Shown here one piece after another: positions 24,401 to 33,100 of a stretch of 64,000 nt of DNA; position 1 is the stretch's first letter; each line of letters begins with the position of its first letter. The stretch is taken from contig CP053159.1 of assembly GCA_014607495.2 (NCBI GenBank), positions 8,501,501-8,565,500 on the forward strand, in the 5' to 3' direction. Source of the DNA: Carposina sasakii (Eukaryota > Arthropoda > Insecta > Lepidoptera > Carposinidae). Both the position numbers and the translations under genes were made by a program. The notes under the pieces are model-generated. The model searched no databases, had not been told where the DNA came from, and was given only the letters and a program-made list of their open reading frames with translations.

Positions 24401-25076
24401 TCGCTTGTTATCAACAGACGAGGAGGCGCACACCGGCGCTCTAGTGTGCGTGCACGAGCTGCTGTTGGTAGCACTGGCGTTGGCGTGGCTCGCCGTGCAG
24501 GTGGTACTACTGCTAGGATGCTGCGTGCTCGTCAAAAGGTATACCACGTTTTTTAAGGTAGAAATACAATAAATTCTGACAACTATTAAAAGTAAAAAAT
24601 AGTACTTACAAATCGCCTGGATAGAAGGCGTGAGCGAATCTCCTACCCTAAATTCTGTATGGTGATATAAAGAGGGGGCATCTAGGTAGGATATGTAGGT
24701 AACGCCATCTATTTTTGACAGTTATTTTAACTTGTCAGAAAAATCGTCATTGCGATGATGCAGTGATAGTAAATATTAACACGCTCGTATTTGTGAGATA
24801 TGAGTGAGGTTTGACTTTTTTCATGTTGACGCAATAATTACAATAAGATACGACTGAGTCTGAGTGACAGGAAAAGGCGAAAGCAGGTGTGGTCCAACCC
24901 ATACAAACAAAGTGTGCACAGTGAGAAACTTCCTTATCGTTCACAGATACCGCAATTTAGCAGAATTGAGTATGCAGAAAGACTACCACTCGTTTGACAA
25001 CGTGGGATTTGACGCAATCTCCACCCACCGGCGCGTGCATTGGCCTGACCAAAATATAGATATATTACATTCTTAG
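3407..25076 (+). CDS. PAN/ZP-domain transmembrane protein (NompA/Trynity/Neyo-like), 3' twelve exons
   Basis: Exons: 3407-3579, 4127-4221, 5533-5713, 17649-17859, 18106-18246, 18905-19062, 19643-19740, 20648-20788, 21442-21546, 23506-23671, 24418-24538, 24947-25076 (stop). All introns are GT-AG and the phases agree, giving 572 visible residues after a split first codon, so 5' exons lie outside. Exons 1-3 encode the end of one PAN/apple module and a complete second (CSYEEYYNQ... [18 protein letters not shown]). Exons 4-9 encode a ZP domain with [24 protein letters not shown] and [11 protein letters not shown] motifs and its cysteines. Exon 11 encodes a membrane segment ([13 protein letters not shown]); exon 12 a short cytoplasmic tail. 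An R-Q-G-R stretch just after the ZP domain could be a furin-type site. PAN+ZP+TM proteins of this class organise apical or cuticular matrix; the exact orthologue is not settled. Extra exons in the long third intron cannot be excluded. Confidence 0.85.
4671..5013 (+). mobile_element. tRNA-derived SINE with (ATC)n tail, in ZP-gene intron
   Basis: The head has an A-box-like segment (cagtggttaagacgcg, 4681-4696) and a B-box-like segment (agttcgatctca, about 4719-4730). An unrelated body follows and ends in the trinucleotide run at about 4996-5012. Length of about 340 bp and a microsatellite tail are usual for lepidopteran SINEs. It lies in sense orientation in the intron 4222-5532. The 101-residue ORF inside it is not a gene. 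Another interspersed repeat follows at about 5285-5425. Confidence 0.6.
5714..6147. other. Intronic spacer, nothing recognised
   Basis: This is the 5' part of the long ZP-gene intron. It contains a short AT-rich inverted repeat near 5818-5910 (ctcttagataggaaa and its complement). On the minus strand an AATAAA at 6097-6102 fits the polyadenylation signal of the Kazal gene ending at 6148. No exon seen. Confidence 0.5.
6148..6503 (-). CDS. Kazal-domain secreted protein 1, terminal exon
   Basis: The exon follows a good minus-strand acceptor (ttttcag just above 6503) and opens with two bases completing a codon, so an upstream exon must supply the signal peptide; I could not place it confidently. 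The reading then runs [15 protein letters not shown] and a Kazal core, [19 protein letters not shown], ending in LFNGSC, followed by a basic tail and the stop at 6148. Only four cysteines are present (spacing 6-10-19), so the C1-C5 pair of a standard six-cysteine Kazal domain is missing. It is paralogous to the exon at 14935-15227, with the same phase and same start (LQF). The gene sits antisense inside the ZP-gene intron. Protease inhibition is the family role and is not demonstrated by this sequence. Confidence 0.7.
6714..6742 (-). promoter_or_regulatory. Candidate TATA promoter of Kazal gene 1
   Basis: On the minus strand a TATAAA (6742-6737) lies 27 nt upstream of CATTCAG (6720-6714), which resembles an arthropod initiator. 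It is about 210 bp upstream of the Kazal exon and 131 bp from the BEL/Pao LTR boundary. No transcript evidence. Confidence 0.35.
6868..6872. other. BEL/Pao target-site duplication, left copy
   Basis: GTTTG immediately precedes the 5' LTR (TGTTAAG...). The same five bases follow the 3' LTR at 14845-14849. A 5-bp duplication is usual for BEL/Pao integrases. Confidence 0.9.
6873..7690 (+). repeat. 5' LTR of the BEL/Pao element
   Basis: 818 bp, TG...CA. A small hairpin is visible inside: TACGGACGG (7396-7404) pairs with CCGTCCGTA (7432-7440). A TATAAATAA near its left end may or may not be the core promoter. The 79-residue antisense ORF occurs identically in both LTRs and has no support as a gene. 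Confidence 0.95.
7695..7712 (+). other. Primer-binding site, tRNA-Tyr type
   Basis: TGGTCCTTCGAGCCGGAT begins 4 bases after the 5' LTR. Its complement ends CTCGAAGGACCA, matching the 3' end of animal tRNA-Tyr (whose 5' end starts CCTTCGA) plus the added CCA. The tRNA assignment is from memory. Confidence 0.8.
7750..13992 (+). CDS. BEL/Pao gag-pol polyprotein (2,080 aa)
   Basis: Single uninterrupted frame from an ATG 60 bp after the LTR to a stop 35 bp before the 3' LTR. Order by approximate residue: Ala/Arg-rich low-complexity head (1-250); gag-like DUF1759 region from about 480 ([12 protein letters not shown]); zinc knuckles at about 697-755 ([27 protein letters not shown]); Pao-type aspartic protease at about 815 ([12 protein letters not shown]); reverse transcriptase with [11 protein letters not shown] and catalytic YMDDM at about 1239; RNase H with [14 protein letters not shown] and TDSRTVLQW (about 1500); integrase with HHCC finger (from about 1724) and acidic residues in CGVDYFG, SDNGTNF and GAWERLV (about 1793-1905); a C-terminal DUF5641-like segment. 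No missing key residue was seen, so it looks catalytically competent. No envelope gene is present. Confidence 0.97.
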   Translation: MVRTRSQRGESPCQQERSPQSPSETTASTETHTAAGDQEAATRAAGGSDATVRTAAHDGGRDAADRFATRSGGAARAASGREAVTRAAARDAGYYETSARADERYGTDERGAEYHDAAGPHDVSTHSDREEGAVPHPATLEGTRTRAANLIEARAHAARLREEYNAAAALNPGSHTCRSLAVRTITAAAVRNVKRGEREATATPYEEYSAASTATAAARRPSPPRSVRSERSTTSTVARIRQAEYEAEERLAFLRRKEIEVETELVRKKLAMDVALIHEETESVGSEPGDAPNDRVDEWVQGAVGTAIGRHHEVGRLRRNEGSPEPERRRAWANIEGLGGRADSPPPQGRIRSENVPPSMEHRQAWADEEGPEPRARSPSMMVASRRQLRQEEYKERHPTWANEEGAGNRERSPRRRVLKEDCPEIGPRRGWNEPPTARRNEAYPEETPARERRTRSPRGKGIEQLAVTLEKMMRMRPPPRQVTELPTFSGSAVEWLAFKAAMRDSTDLYDFSPVENMARLRNALRGEAREAVAALLHTTRDPEAIMKTLEQCFGRKEVIINRALEELKKLSRPGPSAADLNALAVKLQNIVYTLNAVDARGCLNNPMLARDIVEKLSPYLRTRWCDFARSNEGSEEPEVVALSRFLMNEADLALRYTYTGGVSATPTSEMKKRNPPTKTPMKHRVYNTTEEERKLSCPNCGENHHLGRCTKFARLIMDDRWKIVKEKGICFKCLKGRHRSLSCRAKPCGKDNCRRPHHVLLHTEYKKVSDESPEKEATDEAVMTTQSAETGRVILKLCPVTVSGPKGEVEVYALLDDGSTVTLVDQEIAEQVGAMGKGEQLKIRGVNSTSNEMSSKRVTLNIKGRQSQNGHCIEGRTVKNLTLHTQTVPTSVLQCPHLKDLNAENVCHANVKPKMLIGADNWNLLVSSKILRGRTKEPAAAKTALGWVIFGWASKPSTAGRDETVLHLFHRRINQGIQQEPTTGQDTALEELVQRHYDLDALGVSLAIKKTPREEQAIKIFNETSRRIEKRYEVGLPWQRDNVKMPRSYEAAYRRLKNIENKMSRDSEFAREYTAQIRNLLEKGYAEKCDGTEQDSPIAWYLPHFAVRNPNKPGKIRLVFDAAATVNGKSLNSELLEGPDLLRSLPGILFRFREEPVAVTADIQEMFLQIKIRKEDQPAQMFLWREDKSEPPMLLKMTSMIFGASSSPFLAHSVRNQNALDHALTHPKALRSITRNHYMDDMVESFRTEEEAIETAAQVDYVHRQASFKLRGWYSNSRRLLEEFPAETRRSTPAKLMSKENLGYEKTLGMIWDADKDELGFNTTLARVPEEVRTTKRTPTKREALSAVMSVYDPLGFLSPYTIAAKIQLQDIWRLQIGWDEAIPREEAKEFNNWLNGLQNVATLRIPRCYDNTAKYNRRELHIFCDASERAYAVAAYWRLQNPDGRVKICLAAGKAKVAPMKTLSIPRLELQAAVIGTRLAETIKHEHRWEVEKTVYWTDSRTVLQWIRNNAKKYTPFVAHRLGEIAEQTESEQWRWIPTDMNVADDATREKYVNGVGERWLQGPAFLLNREEEWPKEEEAHEIETVQHVVEIKPPPHWEAMPDISRFSSYDKLIRTTARVLMIAEKWRHLGTKSLEVKHLNQAERLWMERAQIEDFPEEIHNLRKGRALTKNSRLYKLDPELKEGLLRVQSRIGATNIASGMKNPVILSGRHPLSRLLIMKHHKAAGHGSHERVVNDLRQQYWILHLRPAVKNTARECTWCRVRRANPRIPKTGDLPLARMDPGSRPFTNCGVDYFGPMMVTIGRRHEKRWCALFTCLTTRAIHLELVASLSTDSAIMALRRMAARRGWPRLMYSDNGTNFRGADVELRAAYEEWAPTLEDFALTHRMTWRFIPPGAPNQGGAWERLVRSVKVALNATLNEKYPKEEVLHTLLVEAEYSVNARPLTHVSCSPDDPEALTPNHFLLGSSQGLPQTGPCQPADRKAWRVAQALADEFWRRWIREYLPTLVPRGNSSENRQQIQPGDLVVVVDQDLPRNVWPQGIVEAVHPGPDGEVRTADVRTSGGVFRRPTRKLAVLPK
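14017..14026 (+). other. Polypurine tract of the BEL/Pao element
   Basis: GGGGGGAGAA abuts the TGTT of the 3' LTR and would prime plus-strand synthesis. Confidence 0.85.
14027..14844 (+). repeat. 3' LTR of the BEL/Pao element
   Basis: 818 bp; no mismatch with the 5' LTR was found by eye. It ends GACA, followed by the GTTTG duplication at 14845-14849. Confidence 0.95.
14935..15227 (-). CDS. Kazal-domain secreted protein 2, terminal exon
   Basis: It starts after a minus-strand acceptor (atattttcag above 15227) with two bases finishing a codon, then [15 protein letters not shown] and the Kazal core [19 protein letters not shown], ending FFYGRC. The stop is at 14935 and a minus-strand AATAAA lies at 14922-14927. 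It shares intron phase, leading LQF and four-cysteine spacing (6-10-19) with the exon at 6148-6503, so the two are tandem duplicates. The signal-peptide exon upstream was not identified. Like its partner it lies antisense in the large ZP-gene intron; the BEL/Pao element begins 91 bp downstream of its stop. Confidence 0.7.
15855..16268 (+). mobile_element. A-tailed ~410-bp retroposon, copy A
   Basis: Starts TTCGGCGGGAAAAGCTGGAA and ends ccttcaggataaactaaaca plus an A-rich tail. It is flanked by a perfect 12-bp duplication CCGCTCTGCTAA (15843-15854 and 16269-16280). A tail and a target duplication of this length point to target-primed reverse transcription. No tRNA-like promoter boxes or ORF are visible, so it is a non-autonomous retroposon of unknown partner. 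Confidence 0.85.
16325..16545 (-). pseudogene. LINE reverse-transcriptase C-terminal fragment
   Basis: On the minus strand broken frames give [17 protein letters not shown], then [13 protein letters not shown] and VWAQWGK. These are the familiar C-terminal motifs of a lepidopteran non-LTR retrotransposon. A sister fragment lies at 29650-29900. Confidence 0.6.
17923..18075 (+). mobile_element. 5'-truncated SINE ending close to a ZP-gene splice acceptor
   Basis: It retains the B box (GGGTTCGAATCCC at about 17940) and the cttagtacccaggatacaag tail of the SINE seen at 1064. It ends about 30 bp before exon 18106-18246. Confidence 0.55.
20350..20635 (+). repeat. LINE-tail-like interspersed repeat up to a ZP-gene acceptor
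   Basis: It contains the common lepidopteran string ggcctacgtccagcagtaga. An inverted relative is at 62057-62270; shorter pieces are at 22100-22150 and 50100-50195. It ends within about 15 bp of the acceptor of exon 20648-20788. Confidence 0.55.
21660..22080. repeat. Interspersed lepidopteran repeat
   Basis: Starts aaccgacttcaaaaagagag, then a poly-T, then ttacctcagaactccgtcat. I recognise this as a frequent repeat in lepidopteran genomes; its class is not certain. It lies in the ZP-gene intron 21547-23505. Confidence 0.45.
22330..23005 (+). pseudogene. LINE ORF2 C-terminal remnant with (ATC)n tail
   Basis: The 118-codon ORF at 22366-22722 carries [36 protein letters not shown] and [13 protein letters not shown], typical of a non-LTR retrotransposon C-terminus. 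After a stop, the frame at 22738 adds a zinc-finger-like [17 protein letters not shown] and the fragment ends in an ATC run near 23000. It is 5'-truncated and broken. Confidence 0.7.
23666..23980 (+). repeat. Minisatellite made of 5' splice-site copies
   Basis: About 15 tandem units of 18-23 bp (ccccgggtgagtgtctctactg) start at the 3' end of ZP-gene exon 23506-23671. The first unit contains the working donor CCCCGG|GTGAGT. About twelve further units keep GGTGAG; units 6 and 9 have lost it. Extension by one unit would add about 20-22 nt and usually change the frame. Confidence 0.9.
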
Positions 25077-25700
25077 TTACTGTAACTACTACGTCTGAAG
25101 TAGACTGATATGCGAAGAAATGTCTATAGTATCTATGTGATATAATAAGCATAGTCCTAGTCTATGATATTGTACATAATATAGGAAGGAAGTGCATACA
25201 TATTAGAATTTGGTGTGCCATCAAATACCTAGGGTAATCCTGAGACAACATCACATACAGGATATATCCGAAGGGTATGTTATGCCAAATGCTATAGAAA
25301 TGTCTTGCTAAAGAGAGGTAACCTATCTACAAAATTTGAGATTCGAAATCATTATGTTTACTATGTATGAAGGTTCCTAAGTTCAACTCAGAGAGTTGTT
25401 TAGCAATTTTCCGAACTACCTATGTGGTAAAATTAACATGTCGTGATTTAGAGTCTTAACTTTTTTAGTGGCTATTTTTATAGCATGTCGCTTAACATTT
25501 TGTTATACCCTATATCCATTCATTCATAAAGTACGATAGCGGATAACGGTTGTGCAGGAACTGTCAATATTAAGTAATATCTGTCATTGACGTACTTTGC
25601 CATCTTTGTCACTAACGTGACGTACGTGTGTACGAGAAATATAGATAAATAGTATAGATCGAGGTTATTGTAACAAATTCTTTGTAATCCGCATCTGTAC

Positions 25701-26090
25701 TATACAGGATGTTTTTTCGTTGCCACCCTTAACGAAGGGTACGTACTCTATACATCAAATAAAGTAAGTTTATGCCAAAAAAATTGCTGGGAAACGGAAG
25801 TAAATTTTTTTGATTTTTTTTTATTACTTTATCAGGCGAAATTTATAGTGTTCATTGTTTATGCTAGTTTTTTCATAGACAGATATTAATAATTTCTCGT
25901 TAAAAAATCTTACTACACGCGTCAATGTGCATTTATGCAGGAAAACGCAGTCTTATTTACTCAAATTTGGACCCTTATATTTTGGAAATCAGACACTTCC
26001 CGGGTATGCTTCCATAGAGAAAAATGATCGTGACGATGAGGAGATTCCGTAGTTTTCGGGAACGTTGACGACCTAAAACCACCCTGTAGA
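25701..26090 (-). mobile_element. MITE family 1, copy 2
   Basis: Reverse-orientation relative of 506-848 and 34075-34450. It runs from tatacaggatgttttttcgt to gaccta..accctgta, with terminal inverted-repeat ends. Confidence 0.6.
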
Positions 26091-26439
26091 TACAAGTATT
26101 GTTCGTTAAAGGCATAGAGGAGATATTCTATGGTTTATGATGACGGTCCCACTTGCAGAAAACATCTAGGTTTAAATGACGTCCATCCCACAGGACGTCT
26201 CTTTCTATTTTTATATAACAAAGGAAGATGGCATATCTGCTAATATTTCTATAAAATTATAAATCTATAATAAACATTTGCTGCAAGTGACGATGTACTT
26301 TACGTAAATTAAGGTTAGAATTTTAGAATAATAGTTTTAGAAGGTGTTGTTTGTACAAAGGCTCGACCCGTAGGTTCTGTTCTGTCTATGTGGCTTTCTT
26401 AGTGGGACCGCTATGAAAACGCATTAAATAGACGTTATT

Positions 26440-26586
26440 GTTGATTCTGACCGTCACACTGAAACGCAAACATAGAATTTGTTAGGTTTGTCACTCTATT
26501 CTTAACATAAATGACTGGGACAGAAAGGGACAGGTAGAATTTTTAGTTTAGTTTAGTTTAGGTTTAGTGTGACGGTTAGAATCAAC
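26440..26586. repeat. 147-bp short inverted-repeat element
   Basis: GTTGATTCTGACCGTCACAC at the left pairs with tgtgacggttagaatcaac at the right, giving a 25-bp terminal inverted repeat. A tttag tandem run lies inside. Confidence 0.55.
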
Positions 26587-28074
26587 CATATCATCGCTAC
26601 ATTATTATAAAACAATGTCGCTTGCCGCTGTCTGTCCGTCCCTGTGTATGTATCTTTCAAAGTTGGGAACGGATTTTGATGCGGTTTTTTTTTATAGATA
26701 AACGAGGAAGGTTTATAATGTATAACTAGGGACCCGCCCCGGCTTCGCACGGTAGTAATGCACTCTCACGCGGGCGAAGCCGTGGGCGGCCGCCAGTTGT
26801 TTTATGTTCTGTAGTAGTTTGACTAAAACATTAGAATCGTACTTCCTTGTTTATTTTCATAAGTGGGTAGGACACTTTTATGTAGAAACCACGATTAATA
26901 GAATTAATATCGTCACATGTATTTCTTATTAAGTAGCTACAATTTTGAAATGATTCGTTATACTTAATGTACTTTATTTCATTTATGTAACATTATTTAA
27001 TGTCAGTACTTATGTACCTAAGCGTGTAACAGCATTATTACACCCATTATTTATTGTTCTTATTAATTTATCGAATGTTGTTACGGGTAATAAAATGCAT
27101 GCAGCAGGTTCTATAAGAATACTTATTACACTTATATAATATATCTACTACGAATTTGTTAAATCGTTGTATCAGTTCCGTTTATCCTATTTACGTTTAA
27201 ATAGAAAAATTAGAATATAAATATGCCATATTTACATAGTGTGTTAGTGGGTAGTGTTTATTAATAGTGCATGGATCATACAAGAGCAGGAGCAGCAGTT
27301 TAGGTGAATTATAACAAGATTCAGTGACAGCGCTCAAAAAATGGCACTACAAATATCTGCTCAAATGTATGGCTGGGCGTCTATTGTCATAAATTGATAC
27401 AAGCAAAGTCGAGTCTTATGGTAACTACATAAGATTCAAGTTTAAAAATCTGGTCTAATGCAGTTATTACGTTTATATGGATTCACTCGTGCCACTTTAA
27501 AATATTTTATTATGAGGCCCCGCGTCTATGAGGCTCCTACACACCTATGCATGCATAGGTCTCATATAGCACCACTATCAATGCTTGGCCGTTGGTCATC
27601 TCAGTTGTTACTGCCTGCTTACTGATTCTTCCATACCATGACCGTAAAAGTTACGTGTCAGGTACGGAACGTATCAGCAACTCTCCCCTCCGCTCCGGCC
27701 CGCGTATTACGTAAACCCAATGTGATAGGAAAAATTGTACGATATTCGCTGATCGCTTATAAAATAACGTATTGAAAGCTCAAATGAATAAATTATTTTC
27801 TAAGGAATTAAAAAAAAATTAAAAGATGAGAAAGTGAAAATTTTCACTGTCACATTGATTCTTTGCGAATACGTCAGCTTACGTATTTGCATTATGCGGA
27901 TCGTTTCATATACCTACTTACCTCTTTTTCCACGATCAACTTTATATTATTACAACTTTACATCAATGTGACTAAACAATAAAACAACAAAATGAGAATC
28001 TTTTCTCCGTTTGAAGTGGGTTAATAAATATATTTGCCATTAATCTATATCTACAATATCTTTACAATGCTGTT

Positions 28075-30180
28075 CTAGTTGTTTCCTTTCCCCGAATATA
28101 GCGTAGCATTGGCTGAGGGCACGGCTACAGGCGGAGCGGGAGCGGGCGCGGGGGCGGCTGTGGCGGACCTAGAGCGCGACGGAGCGGGTTGCCGCACGCT
28201 TTGTCTGTTCGACGCAGCGTTATAGTGGTAGCCATCGAACTTGTCCGCACTGGGAGCGGGGTACGTAGCTGTGCCCATGTACATCACCTGCGATATAATT
28301 AAATAGATCAATTTGGGTTTGTGACTACTCTTTCGTAAAATCCTAATAAGTAGCCCAATAATAATTGTCCAAAGATGGGTCTTTGCTTCTAATAAAGCCA
28401 TGTAAGTTTTAAGTATAATACTACAGCTGCTTCTCTTCCCGGGCATACTGTACAAGTCAGTAGAGGGACAAGAGGGTCTTGGTGTTTTATAGGCGATGGG
28501 CTGACCACCTGTCACTACTAACCGAACTTGTACATCTCAACTATACCCTCAAAATTGGTCAGAAGTGGCACCATGTGGTTCTATCGGCCCTTAGTGCTCT
28601 GCCTACCCCGTGAGGGATAAAGGCGTGATTATATGTATGTATGTATGTTTTAAGTTAAGTGATGATATCCTAGAACGGACGCGGCTATTGTATGAAAGTG
28701 TGGAACATCTGTGGATCAGTATTCGGACGGATCCGTAATCCTGGTTAGACCAACCTACTTAAGATTATTAGCGATCCCTCTCATCACTTAGGTAAGCACA
28801 AGCGTTTTTATTTTTTTATGGATATGTATAGTTAACCTGTGGCTTGTACCCGTCAGGACCCGCCTCGTATTCGACGAGCTGCATCCTTCCGTCGGGAAGC
28901 AGCACGTGATAGGATCCCGTAGCGCGGTCGTCCTTCCGTTTCTCATTGTGTCCGAAGTCTAAGGACACTGTATTGTCCTGCACGTCGTACGAGAAGTCAT
29001 AGTTGGCGGGTAACTGAAATAGGAAACTCATTTACTTCATCTATCGAGTAAGCCTGCTAAACTTATGGCTGCTTTTTCACCAGATAAGATAAATGTTTTG
29101 TTGCTACGTTGCGTGGATGTTTGGTATCCAGTTATCCATGAATCATATTCATTGTTTCACATGGCATAATAACATAACGTAGAAGAAACTCATTTATCTA
29201 AAAATCATTGTTTTGGGTACTATTGCGTTGATAAAGGTCTTCTATAATATTTTTTCACATATATCTTCCATGTACCTACAGACAGCGATCCGTTACATTT
29301 TTATTATACGTATAGAATAGATATAGATATCTTAGCTTATATATACCTAGGTACCTACTTGCAGCATAGCTGCTTACCACATGATTATTGTCAACATCAC
29401 TTACTGCACTTAGTTAGCAAAGTAGAGATGAGATAGAGATACTTACCGAGGGTTCCGGCGGTGGTGGTTTTTTACCATTTACTTTAGGTGGCAGATATTC
29501 TTGAGCTAACGTATACGTCCATACAGAGGTCCACACTAGTAACGAAACCTGAATACCAGAAATCTAAGTGAGTATATACATCATTTTACGAGTAGGTATC
29601 TGCATTTTCTCTTATTGCTATAATGGCCCTACCATCGGTTTATGAACGCTAACCAACTGTTGACCGTCGATTTACGAGTACCTCGAACTTTACTCGTCTT
29701 TTACTTACTATGGATTTTACTTTTTTAATGTACCGAACCATCGTGGTGTCCAACTGCTGGGCAAAAGCCTCCCCCTTTTGAGTCCACACCTCTCGGTTGT
29801 TTGCCAATTCCGCCCTCCCTGACAGAAACTTATCGAGGTCGTCCCGCAACTCTGTGGCGAGCATTGAAAGCGTATTTTCATGAATTCTTGCGCCCCACAT
29901 ACGGCTGGATCCTAAGCGTGGCTTTGTCACTTTGGAAACTAAAAAACAATCTCACTTTTTACAGCATGGTCGGTAGGGAACATGTCCCGCATCCTGCTTT
30001 GACTACCGAGATTATCGGCCGTTGGAAAAAACCATCCACTGTGTAGGGACATTAAACATATCGGTTGGCACCTAATACCTCTTGATATATAATGAGCGTT
30101 CACTTCTTGGAAGTTTTCTTAACTTCTTAACTTCAAATATGTCACTAACACTAGAAACTTACGCAAGTGATTTTCCACAT
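28075..30180 (-). CDS. RR-type cuticular protein (chitin_bind_4), 169 aa
   Basis: Exons on the minus strand: 30180-30163, 29548-29447, 29013-28837, 28287-28075. Lengths 18+102+177+213 make 170 codons with all junctions in phase. The tiny first exon, ATG TGG AAA ATC ACT TGC before a GTAAGT donor, joins exon 2 to give a signal peptide (MWKITCVSLLVWTSVWTYTLA, likely cut before QEYLPP). Exon 3 carries the Rebers-Riddiford chitin-binding domain (YDFSYDVQD, LDFGHNEKRKDD, GSYHVLLPDGRMQLVEYEA, GYKPQ). The C-terminus is Pro/Ala/Ser-rich. It resembles pro-resilin-like proteins in the domain and would be secreted into cuticle. A TATA-like TTTATATAG lies at 30345-30337. The intron 28288-28836 contains an interspersed repeat. 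Confidence 0.85.
29650..29900 (-). pseudogene. LINE reverse-transcriptase C-terminal fragment in cuticle-gene intron
   Basis: The minus-strand reading DDLDKFLSGRAELANNREVW then QKGEAFAQQLDTTM matches the terminal motifs of the LINE fragment at 16325-16545. It lies in intron 1 of the cuticular protein gene, in the same orientation. Confidence 0.6.
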
Positions 30181-33100
30181 TTTTATGAACTTCACAGACC
30201 GTCCACGAGTAGAAGCTTGGGGTATTTGGAGCGACCTAGCATTGAACTGCCTTTTTAAAGAGATCAGCTGGCGGGTTGCTGTGCTGCGGTTTGCCCGTAC
30301 CGCCCCATAGCTTTTTTCATTAAAATCGTGCACGATCTATATAAATGTCTTTCGAAATATTCGCGACGACCGACGAGTTACAACTTTATAGATACCTACG
30401 GGTAGGTAGGTACATTAGATGAATTTTTTAAAGAAAATATTTCCAAATTTTACTTATAGTAGGAGTTGTGTTGTGCCCCATACAAAAGGGACTTGAATTG
30501 TTCCTTTTGAGGTAGAATTGTGTAATTTTTACCATGAATAGAATGTACTAAAACAATTATTTTCAGATGTGGAGGGAAGTCAGATTCGTCCCCTGAGCGC
30601 CAGGGGTAAAAATAGGTACCTTGGTGATATTTTTTTTTCTCGTAGGAAAATGCTATTAGGTGTTTGGTATCTTTTATAAATAAAACGGACACTAGGAATT
30701 CATTTTTAATACATTTGAAGTACCTTTTCATACAAAATGTATGATATTTTTGCAAAAATCTAAAAAAATATGGAAAAAAAATGGAAAAAATTGCATTTTA
30801 AATATAATACAATTTAAATCACTATAATCTGAAACTAAAAAAATGGCAGTAATGAAAATACTACAATAAAGGCAATTTAATCTAGTTTTTAAACATATAC
30901 ACTTTTTGTGTACTTTTCATACAACATCCATTAACAAAAAACATAATTAAAAAAATCCAAAAATGTCCGGTGGTCTAGAATTCTATAATATAATTATGGA
31001 ATGAATACTATTGAAGATTACTATTTTACGTTCTTCAATAGTATTCATTCCATAATAATATTATAGAATTTTAGACCACCGGACATTTAAGTGCCTGTTT
31101 TTTTTCTTTTCACTTTTTTTAAATTATGTATCTACATTATTTGGTTCTTTTTTAAGCAGTCGGGTTTTTGGATTTTTTAAATTATGTTTTTTTATTTAAT
31201 ACTTTTTTGTTATGAGTACCTAGCTACTAATAGGTACGCTTCAAGAAACATGCTCAACATTCTCGGCAGCAAGAAGTTATCGTCTTGCTGCTGTCTAAAA
31301 ACTTATACGTGAGAATGGTTGTTACGCAACTTTCAATCAATATAGATCCTAAACGGTTGGTCGAATAGAAAAATGTTGAGAGAAACCTAAAAATGATTTT
31401 TAAACACCTATTCAACGATACCCCACTCGATATATGTAGTTTGTCGACTTTAATTTTTTTTTTCATTTTCACAAAATGGCATCCAGTAGTCGACATATTG
31501 GATTTTCACTAACGTCATGTCTTTAGTGACACTCGCCGGACTAAGAGGAATCGATTGACGTATAAATCATAAAAATCGGCCGAGGGGTTTGGTCTGCGTA
31601 GTGCTTCAAAGGAACATACATACATAGATGGTCTGTTAAACACAATACCATTCCTTTGCGTCGCGCAGTCGGGTAAAAATATTTTATGGGTCGTACTATG
31701 ACACAAATATATCGGAAAATGTGCTGTAAAGGTAAGAAAATTATGTTTTATATTTGTTTAGTGTTTATAATGTTTTTATTTATTTATTTCATAATGTTAA
31801 TATAGTTTTTAGGGTTCCCTTGTTAACAAGAACCTTTCTTTACCAAAGAAATATGTACGATATAAAATACCAAGAAGGAAACCTACAGCATTATGCTAGT
31901 ATAAAACATATAGGTACATACATATACTTTAGGCTTCTCAAACTCGGATAGTCAGAGCAGCAGGATCATGAAGGAAATCCTATAATCACGTTTAGCTGGA
32001 CCACATGTAAAAGATCAGTGATTAGTTTCTAGCTACCGGATACTAGCCCAGTTGCTAGATCGCCTGGTTTCTTAGTCTACTCTTACGACATAGCAGGATA
32101 TTTAGCTGATATAGTGATATTAAAAATTTATTCGAATGAAAATATATTATTTTCTTTCTTAAATAAGTAATAGATAAGAGCCCATAACATTACTAGGTAA
32201 ATTTATGTTTTGAATTAGAGACTAACCCATAACTATTTTGTTTATAAGTAGCTTTTGCTACCTATCTAATTCGATATTTATTTATTTTTTATATTTTTTT
32301 ATATCTATCCTTAGATTAATGATTAGTCTCCGCACTCCGCTCCCCTACCTACATTTCTTTGAATTTGTAATATTTTAGAATCAAATATTCTAAAGATGGG
32401 GACAGTTTAACACTAAGTATAATATCTGTCTGTAGTACCTAGGTACTTACCTGCTATTAGGTTCATTTGGGGAGTAACTATACAGGGCGTGAGTGACAGC
32501 CAGGCAAATATTGAAATGCTGAACAAGTAAGTACCAATGTGTTTAGTTATGACAGTGGTAGGTATTATCCGCAGGAAATTCATTTTTAATTTGATCATCC
32601 GTAATTTTTGCTTTCCGCGCCAATTGTGTCGGTCGATCTTGTGACTAGTTAAATGTTCTTATTGGTTACTCGTATTGTGTGATACAATTCTGTTTTTTGG
32701 ATCAAATCTGACTCGGGATGAGGGTTGATCAGTTATTTGAACTTAAGTAGGTACTTAACTTTATCTAAAATCATCTTTTGGTTGAAATTTTGTTATTAAG
32801 CTAAGTAAGGCCAACTAAACGAACTATACTGTATTTTCATGCAAAAATAAAAAAAAATCGGAATGGGAAAATTTTGGAATATTCCTGCGAAAATTTTCAG
32901 TGGTTTCGACTCAGAATCATGGTCTGAAGTCACCATATTATCAATATTTGCCTGACTGTCACAAACATTCGGTATTATTACCTAGTAAGGGCCGAAACAC
33001 ATAACCGCGTTGCGGCGCCGCAACGCTAAAATCAGCAGTTTGCGTTGCGCCGCCGCGAAAAAGAGCGTTTTACTGTTTATACAGTAGGGTTACCATGATT

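Larger units (their letters stand above)
25077..28074. other. Intergenic, repeats only
   Basis: Between the ZP-gene stop and the cuticle-gene stop. It holds a decayed family-2 foldback MITE (about 25250-25513), MITE family 1 copy 2 (25701-26090, reverse), a 147-bp inverted repeat (26440-26586), a lepidopteran interspersed repeat (about 26595-26800) and AT-rich sequence with no exon that I can support. Confidence 0.5.

Noticed and set aside
32413..32598. First exon of the cuticular protein (hydrophobic ORF with a GTAAGT donor)
   Set aside because: Its phase does not match exon 2; the 18-nt exon at 30163-30180 fits phase and gives a complete signal peptide.
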